The translations under genes and the position numbers were made by a program. DNA of 64,000 nucleotides from VBDM01 sp964430565 (lineage in GTDB: Bacteria; Pseudomonadota; Gammaproteobacteria; Burkholderiales; SG8-39). The notes under the pieces were generated by a model that did not search any database, had not been told where the DNA came from, and saw only the letters and a list, made by a program, of their open reading frames with translations. This document shows, piece after piece, positions 59,550 to 64,000 of the stretch (the first letter of the stretch is position 1; every line of letters begins with the position of its first letter). The stretch lies in NCBI GenBank assembly GCA_964430565.1, contig CAYSFD010000011.1, forward strand, positions 1-64,000. Reading direction: 5' to 3'.

Positions 59550-60506
59550 TTGAAGCTCGATCCCCAGGCGCGCGCGCTGATCGAGCGCTTTGCTGCCACG
59601 GGCGCCCCGCCCCTCTACACGCTCACGGCGACCGAAGCGCGCCGCGTGTACCGCGAGTCGCGCGCCGCGCTCGCCGCGGCCCCGGTCCATGTCGATGAGA
59701 TCCGCGAGCTATCGGTTCCGGGCCCCGCTGTAGCCTTGCGCGCGCGCCTGTACCGTCCGGACGGCGCGCAAGGCGCACTCCCCGGCATGGTGTATTTCCA
59801 CGGCGGCGGCTTCATCTACGGCGACATCGACACGCACGACGTGGTCTGCCGCGGCATCGCGCAATGCGTGCACTGTACGGTCGTGTCGGTGGACTACCGC
59901 CTCGCCCCCGAGCACAGATTTCCCGCGGCGGTCGAGGACGCGTTCGCCGCGACCGCATGGGTCGCGGCGAACGCCGCCGCGCTCGGCATCGACCCCGCGC
60001 GCCTCGCAGTCGCGGGCGACAGCGCCGGCGGCAATCTCGCCGCTGTGGTTGCGCTCACAGCACGCGAGCGCGGCGCGCCCGCCCTCGCCATGCAGGTGCT
60101 CGTATATCCGACAACCGATTTCGCCGCTGAGACCGAATCGATTTCGCGCTTCGCCGAAGGCTATCTCCTCACGCGCGAGAGCATACGCTGGGTGAAGCGC
60201 ACCTACCTCCGCGACGAGCGTGACGCCCTCGACTGGCGCGCTTCGCCCCTGAGGGCCGGCGATTTTTCGAGACTCCCGGCCGCCTACATCATCACCGCCG
60301 GATTCGATCCGCTGCGCGACGAGGGCAGGGCCTACGCTGAGCGGCTCGCGCAGGCCGGCGTCGCCGTTACCCACGAATGCTTCGAAGGACAGGTCCACGG
60401 TTTCCTCGTGATGGGCGGAGCGATCGCCGCCGCGGGCCACGCCATCCAGAGAATAGGCCAGACGCTGCGCATGCAATTCGCGACGCCGCCGCGCTTGCGC
60501 CCTTGA
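59550..60506 (+). CDS. Hormone-sensitive lipase-family alpha/beta hydrolase (esterase)
   Basis: A TTG start at 59550 gives 318 residues. The family signatures are clear: MVYFHGGGFIYGDIDTHDVVCRGIA (HGGG oxyanion motif, about residue 86), VSVDYRLAPEHRFPAAVEDA, and the nucleophile GDSAGGNLAAVV (about residue 157). The acid and His lie in GFDPLRDEGRAYAERL and CFEGQVHGFLVM. It is cytoplasmic by appearance. It begins two bases after the MFS stop codon, so the pair may form an operon. Confidence 0.9.
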   Translation: MKLDPQARALIERFAATGAPPLYTLTATEARRVYRESRAALAAAPVHVDEIRELSVPGPAVALRARLYRPDGAQGALPGMVYFHGGGFIYGDIDTHDVVCRGIAQCVHCTVVSVDYRLAPEHRFPAAVEDAFAATAWVAANAAALGIDPARLAVAGDSAGGNLAAVVALTARERGAPALAMQVLVYPTTDFAAETESISRFAEGYLLTRESIRWVKRTYLRDERDALDWRASPLRAGDFSRLPAAYIITAGFDPLRDEGRAYAERLAQAGVAVTHECFEGQVHGFLVMGGAIAAAGHAIQRIGQTLRMQFATPPRLRP

Positions 60507-60542
60507 ACGGCGTAGAATTGCCCTGAAATCGCGCGTCTTCGA

Positions 60543-62627
60543 ATGCAAATCGAGCAGATTCCCGCCAACAGCAAGATCGTGCGTGCGGCGTGCCCGCACG
60601 ACTGCCCGGACACCTGCGCCATGCAGATCACCGTCGAGAACGGCGTCGCGGTGAAAGTGGAGGGCGCAAAAGACCATCCCTTCACCGCTGGCACGCTGTG
60701 TACCAAGGTCGCCAGGTATCTCGAGCGCACCTACAGCAAGGACCGCGTGCTGTTTCCGCAAAAGCGCGTCGGAAAGAAAGGCAAAGGAGAGTTCGAGCGC
60801 ATTTCCTGGGACGAGGCGCTCGCCACGATTACGGCGAAGTTCAAATCGATCGAAGCCGACGATCCGCAGGGAATCCTGCCCTACGACTACGCAGGAACCA
60901 TGGGCTGGGTGCAATGGCACTCGATGGGCCGGCGCTTTTTCAACCGGCTGGGCGCGTCGCGCCTGGACCGCACCATCTGCTCCTCCGCCGGCAAGGCGGG
61001 GTCGCAGATCACCCTCGGCGGGTCCTTCGGCATGGATCCCGAGAGATTCGACGAGGCGAAGCTCATTCTCATCTGGGGCTCGAACCCGATCGTCTCGAAC
61101 CTGCATCTGTGGTCGCGCGTGCAGGAGGCGAAGCGCCGCGGCGCGAAGCTCATCGCGATCGATCCCTATCGGAGCCTGTCCGCCGAGAAATGCCACGAGC
61201 ACCTCGCGCCGCTCCCGGGCACCGATGCCGCGCTCGCGCTCGGGCTCATGCACGTCATCATCGGCGAGAGCCGCCACGACGCCGACTACGTCGAAAAATA
61301 CACGCTCGGCTTCGATCGGTTGAAGGAACGCGTCAAGGACTATCCGCCGCAGAAGGTGGCGGAGATCACCGGGCTGCCCGCGGACAGGATCGTGGCGCTG
61401 GCGCGTGAATACGCCGCCACGCGCCCCGCCGCGATCCGGCTCAACTACGGCCTTCAGCGCCACTCCGGAGGCGGCATGGCGGTGCGCAATATCCTGTGCC
61501 TGCCCGCGCTCACCGGCGACTGGCGCCAGCCAGCGGGTGGGGCGGCGCTCGCCACCTCGGGATTCTTCGGCATGAACGATGCGAACATGGAGCGGCCGGA
61601 TCTCCTGAAACTTTCGAAAAACCCGAACCCGCGCACCATCAGCATGGTGGCGATCGGCGACGCGCTGCTCGAAGCGCAGCCGCCGATCCGCGCGCTCTAC
61701 GTGTACAACTCGAACCCTGTGGCGGTCGCCCCCGACTCCGGCAAAGTGGTGAGGGGCTTCTCGCGCGAGGACCTGTTCACCGTGGTGCACGAGCAGTTTC
61801 TCACCGACACCTGCGACTACGCAGACATCGTGCTGCCGGCGACGACCCAACTGGAGCACCACGACGTCCACACCGCCTACGGGCATCTCTACGTCGTGGC
61901 GAACAGCCCGGCGATCGCGCCGCTCGGCGAATCGCTGCCGAACAGTGAGGCGTTCCGGCGCCTGGCCACGCGCATGGGTTTCTCCGAGGAATGCTTCCGC
62001 GACACGGACGAGGACATCTGCCGCCAGGCGCTTGAATCCTCGAAGCCCGCCATGCAGGGTATCGAGTGGGAGTCGCTGAAACGCAAAGGCTGGCAGCGCC
62101 TGAGCGTCCCCGAGCGCTTTGCACCGTTCGCGCAAGGCAATTTCGGCACGCCTTCGGGCAAGTGCGAGTTCTACAGCGAAACGGCGAAGGCGATGGGCAT
62201 GGACCCGCTGCCGGGCTTTGTCCCGCCGCGCGAATCCGTGCAGTCGAACCCGGCGCTCGCGCGGAAGTTCCCGCTCGCCATGATCTCGCCGCCCAACCGC
62301 CATTTCCTCAATTCGTCCTTCGCCAACATGCCCTTCGCGATCGCCGAGGCGAAGGAGCCGAGCCTGGACATCCATCCGAAGGACGCCGCCGCGCGTGGGA
62401 TCGAGAACGGCGACACCGTGCGCATCTTCAACGACCGCGGCGCCCTCACCGCCAAGGCGCGGGTCGGCGAACAGGCCCGCGAGGGCGTGGTGGTGGCGCT
62501 GTCGGTATGGTGGAAAAAGCTCGCGGCCGACCACCGCAACGCGAACGAGGTCACCTCGCAGGCGCTGACCGACATCGGCAGGGGCGCGACGTTCTACGAT
62601 TGCCTGGTCGAAGTGGGGAAGGCGTAG
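60543..62627 (+). CDS. Molybdopterin oxidoreductase (DMSO reductase family)
   Basis: The 694-residue protein has an N-terminal [4Fe-4S] motif with C17, C21, C25 and C53 (ACPHDCPDTCAM... GTLCTK), then the bis-MGD domains: ISWDEALATITAKF, YDYAGTMGWVQWHSMGRRFFNRLGAS, LILIWGSNPIVSNLHLW, and a late PSLDIHPKDAAARGIENGDTVRIFNDRG. No Tat signal is seen, so it is likely cytoplasmic. It resembles the unannotated formate-dehydrogenase-like/biotin-sulfoxide-reductase group. The substrate is not known. A conserved-looking CSSAGKAG lies near the expected metal ligand region. Confidence 0.85.
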   Translation: MQIEQIPANSKIVRAACPHDCPDTCAMQITVENGVAVKVEGAKDHPFTAGTLCTKVARYLERTYSKDRVLFPQKRVGKKGKGEFERISWDEALATITAKFKSIEADDPQGILPYDYAGTMGWVQWHSMGRRFFNRLGASRLDRTICSSAGKAGSQITLGGSFGMDPERFDEAKLILIWGSNPIVSNLHLWSRVQEAKRRGAKLIAIDPYRSLSAEKCHEHLAPLPGTDAALALGLMHVIIGESRHDADYVEKYTLGFDRLKERVKDYPPQKVAEITGLPADRIVALAREYAATRPAAIRLNYGLQRHSGGGMAVRNILCLPALTGDWRQPAGGAALATSGFFGMNDANMERPDLLKLSKNPNPRTISMVAIGDALLEAQPPIRALYVYNSNPVAVAPDSGKVVRGFSREDLFTVVHEQFLTDTCDYADIVLPATTQLEHHDVHTAYGHLYVVANSPAIAPLGESLPNSEAFRRLATRMGFSEECFRDTDEDICRQALESSKPAMQGIEWESLKRKGWQRLSVPERFAPFAQGNFGTPSGKCEFYSETAKAMGMDPLPGFVPPRESVQSNPALARKFPLAMISPPNRHFLNSSFANMPFAIAEAKEPSLDIHPKDAAARGIENGDTVRIFNDRGALTAKARVGEQAREGVVVALSVWWKKLAADHRNANEVTSQALTDIGRGATFYDCLVEVGKA

Positions 62628-62680
62628 CGTGCGCCGTGCGCACGTTCCCGAAGACTTGATCGTGCGCGGGGCGCACGCTA
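62625..62680. repeat. Inverted repeat overlapping the oxidoreductase stop codon
   Basis: The segment TAGCGTGCGCCGTGCGCACG (62625-62644) pairs with 62661-62680 with two mismatches, around a 16-base loop. It includes the stop codon TAG of the molybdopterin protein. The type (GTGCGC-rich palindrome) is common in intergenic repeats of high-GC proteobacteria and may also end transcription. Confidence 0.6.
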
Positions 62681-62692
62681 CGAGGTGACGCG

Positions 62693-63337
62693 TTGGCGAA
62701 GACTTCCAAAATCGAGCCCGGCGCCGGAGACGTTCTCATCGTCGTCGATGTGCAGAACGACTTCTGCCCGGGTGGCAGGCTCGCGGTGCAGAAGGGCGAC
62801 GAGGTGGTGCCCGTCGTCAACGCACTCTCGAAGCGTTTCAGCAACGTGGTACTGACCCAGGACTGGCATCCCGCGGGGCATCAATCGTTCGCGACCTCGC
62901 ATCCGGGCAGGAAACCTTTCGACTCGGTCAAGCTCGCCTACGGCGAGCAGGTGCTCTGGCCCGATCACTGCGTTCAGGGAAGCGACGGCGCGGCCCTGCA
63001 CAAGGACCTCTCGGTCCCTCACGCGCAGCTCGTGCTCCGCAAGGGTTTTCGCAAAGAGGTGGACAGCTATTCCGCCTTCCTTGAAGCCGACCGCAAGAGC
63101 CGCACCGGTCTCGGAGGCTATCTCAAAGAGCGCGGCATCAAGCGCGTGTTCATCTGCGGGCTCGCCACGGACTTCTGTGTGGCGTGGACCGCGCTCGACG
63201 CGCGCCAGCTCGGCTTCGCCGCGGCGGTCGTCGAGGACGCGTGCCGCGCGATCGATATGCAGGGCTCGCTCGCCGCGGCCTGGGACAAAATGAAAAAGGC
63301 CGGCGTCAAGCGCATCGGCTCCGGAGATATCGTTTAG
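62693..63337 (+). CDS. pncA: Nicotinamidase
   Basis: The enzyme hydrolyses nicotinamide to nicotinate in NAD salvage. A TTG start with GAGGTG upstream gives 214 residues. It has the catalytic Asp in VLIVVDVQNDFCPGG (D19), metal-binding DWHPAGHQSF, the lysine in LRKGF or FRKEVDSYSAF, and the catalytic Cys in ICGLATDFCVAWTALDA. The length and motif order match nicotinamidase/pyrazinamidase. It lies just after the palindrome and 10 bases before the VOC gene. Confidence 0.93.
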   Translation: MAKTSKIEPGAGDVLIVVDVQNDFCPGGRLAVQKGDEVVPVVNALSKRFSNVVLTQDWHPAGHQSFATSHPGRKPFDSVKLAYGEQVLWPDHCVQGSDGAALHKDLSVPHAQLVLRKGFRKEVDSYSAFLEADRKSRTGLGGYLKERGIKRVFICGLATDFCVAWTALDARQLGFAAAVVEDACRAIDMQGSLAAAWDKMKKAGVKRIGSGDIV

Positions 63338-63347
63338 GGAGGCGACC

Positions 63348-63734
63348 ATGGCGATCCAGGGAATGAATCACTTCAACGTGCTGACCGACAAGCTCGCGGC
63401 GACGCGGGCTTTCTACGTCGGGATCCTCGGCTTCACCGAAGGGCCGCGGCCGCCGCTCGGTTTCGACGGGGCGTGGATGTACGCGGGCGGCCAGGCGATC
63501 CTGCACATCTCCGAGGCAAAGCTGCCCGCGGACCCGGCCGGGGTGCTCGACCATCTTGCGTTCAGCGCCACCGATCTCAAGGGCACGGTGGCCAGGCTCG
63601 ATGCGCACGGAATAAAGTACACGCTGCAGCAACAGGTGGGTTCCGGCACCTGGCAGATTTTCTGTCACGATCCCTGCGGCGCGAAGGTGGAGCTCGATTT
63701 TCGGCCCGACGAGCCCGCGCCGGCGAGAGCCTGA
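63348..63734 (+). CDS. VOC-family (glyoxalase/dioxygenase-like) protein
   Basis: The 128-residue protein has the paired beta-alpha-beta-beta-beta pattern of the vicinal oxygen chelate fold: MNHFNVLTDKLAATRAFYVGILGF, MYAGGQAILHISEAK, VLDHLAFSATDLKGTVARL, IFCHDPCGAKVELDF. Candidate metal ligands are H9, the His in ILHIS and the Glu in VELDF. The substrate cannot be assigned. A GGGAGGCGACC site precedes the ATG. Confidence 0.9.
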   Translation: MAIQGMNHFNVLTDKLAATRAFYVGILGFTEGPRPPLGFDGAWMYAGGQAILHISEAKLPADPAGVLDHLAFSATDLKGTVARLDAHGIKYTLQQQVGSGTWQIFCHDPCGAKVELDFRPDEPAPARA

Positions 63735-63751
63735 ACAAGAACAGCGGCGGA

Positions 63752-63778
63752 CTGCCGGGGCGCGCTGCGCCCTGGCAG
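63752..63778 (+). terminator. Hairpin after the VOC gene
   Basis: CTGCCGGGGCG pairs with CGCCCTGGCAG around a short loop, 18 bases after the stop codon, followed by CCGCTTT. It is a plausible weak terminator for the pncA-VOC pair. Confidence 0.5.
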
Positions 63779-63790
63779 CCGCTTTAAATT

Positions 63791-63833
63791 CCGCCGGTTG
63801 GAACGGACGCTTCACGCGCCGTTCAATCGGCGG
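63791..63833 (+). promoter_or_regulatory. Imperfect hairpin upstream of the spermidine synthase gene
   Basis: CCGCCGGTTGGAACGG and CCGTTCAATCGGCGG pair with one bulged base and one mismatch, 27 bases before the next start codon. It may be a second terminator stem or a leader structure; the sequence alone does not decide. Confidence 0.4.
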
Positions 63834-63859
63834 ATTGATTTGGAGAATGTGTCTTCGAT

Positions 63860-64000
63860 ATGAAGCGCCTGCGAAGCTGGCTCGCCGCCCACAAGGCGAT
63901 CGAGATCGTCGAAGAGGATGGCGTGCGCGTGCTGCAGATCGGCGGCGACGCGATCCAGAGCGCAATGCGCCTCGCCGCGCCGGATCGGATCGAACTCGAC
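63860..64000 (+). CDS. Spermidine synthase-like protein, N-terminal fragment (cut by window edge)
   Basis: The frame starts MKRLRSWLAAHKAIEIVEED and continues GVRVLQIGGDAIQSAMRL to the window end (47 codons). This matches the N-terminus of bacterial spermidine-synthase-like proteins, which have the QIGGDAIQSAM-type strand before the aminopropyltransferase Rossmann domain. The catalytic part is outside the window, so the assignment rests on the N-terminus only. Confidence 0.7.
   Translation, partial: MKRLRSWLAAHKAIEIVEEDGVRVLQIGGDAIQSAMRLAAPDRIELD

Noticed and set aside
59709..62534. A very long minus-strand open frame (over 900 codons)
   Set aside because: It lies opposite the esterase and molybdopterin genes, has no recognisable family, and is a codon-bias shadow of high-GC genes.

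Overview
The window is a 64-kb stretch of GC-rich bacterial chromosome, almost fully coding. The order of the ribosomal protein genes, Bug-family (tripartite tricarboxylate) solute receptors, a gentisate dioxygenase, TRAP transporters and many palindromic intergenic repeats all suggest a betaproteobacterium, probably Burkholderiales-like or a related uncultured lineage. That placement is inferred from gene content, not from a database search.

Positions 1-14617 hold the end of tuf and the S10, spc and alpha ribosomal operons on the + strand: rpsJ to rpsQ; a new promoter at 5722-5750; rplN to secY and rpmJ; a promoter near 11658; then rpsM, rpsK, rpsD, rpoA and rplQ. Several ribosomal proteins (L3, S19, S3, L15 and, less so, L22 and L17) carry long Ala/Pro/Lys-rich C-terminal tails. 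infA is absent from its usual place between secY and rpmJ.

Positions 14643-24643 are mixed. On the minus strand are a glycerate 2-kinase-like protein, an alpha/beta hydrolase and gentisate 1,2-dioxygenase. After a 480-nt AT-richer gap comes a translationally coupled pair: an HTH-methyltransferase fusion and a methylenetetrahydrofolate-reductase-like protein. Next are a Phd/RelE-type toxin-antitoxin pair, a membrane-anchored Mrr-like nuclease-fold protein, and a DUF1223 / MXKDX-repeat lipoprotein / DUF3179 cluster.

Positions 24647-36609 form one long minus-strand gene train, read from high to low coordinate: TRAP receptor, small and large permeases, indolepyruvate:ferredoxin oxidoreductase-like alpha subunit 2, beta subunit, alpha subunit 1, a cytoplasmic reductive-dehalogenase-like protein with an internal duplication, and a Bug receptor. 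A divergent LysR regulator and a DapA-family aldolase follow. The simplest reading is import of an organic acid, its oxidation with ferredoxin as electron acceptor, and a corrinoid/iron-sulfur reductase that could use those electrons. This is the most interesting candidate system in the window.

Positions 38679-48700 include a DUF2652 protein, a Phd/PIN toxin-antitoxin pair, and a minus-strand operon of a cyclopropane-synthase-like methyltransferase, a DHCR24-like FAD oxidoreductase and an acyltransferase, which fits mid-chain methyl-branched fatty acid synthesis. Then come an ankyrin lipoprotein, an MFS transporter, a PEP-mutase-family enzyme, a MaoC-fold protein, and a small regulator island with a palindromic divergent promoter.

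Positions 48763-64000 hold groES-groEL, a small stress membrane protein, a decayed toxin-antitoxin remnant, a beta-barrel protein, a redox/envelope cluster (DUF3301, ferredoxin-NADP reductase, DUF6279 lipoprotein, TlpA-like thioredoxin), hydrolases, a TPR protein, a SWIB protein, an MFS transporter, an esterase, a molybdopterin oxidoreductase, nicotinamidase, a VOC protein and the start of a spermidine synthase. No rRNA, tRNA, CRISPR array, complete insertion sequence or prophage was recognised.
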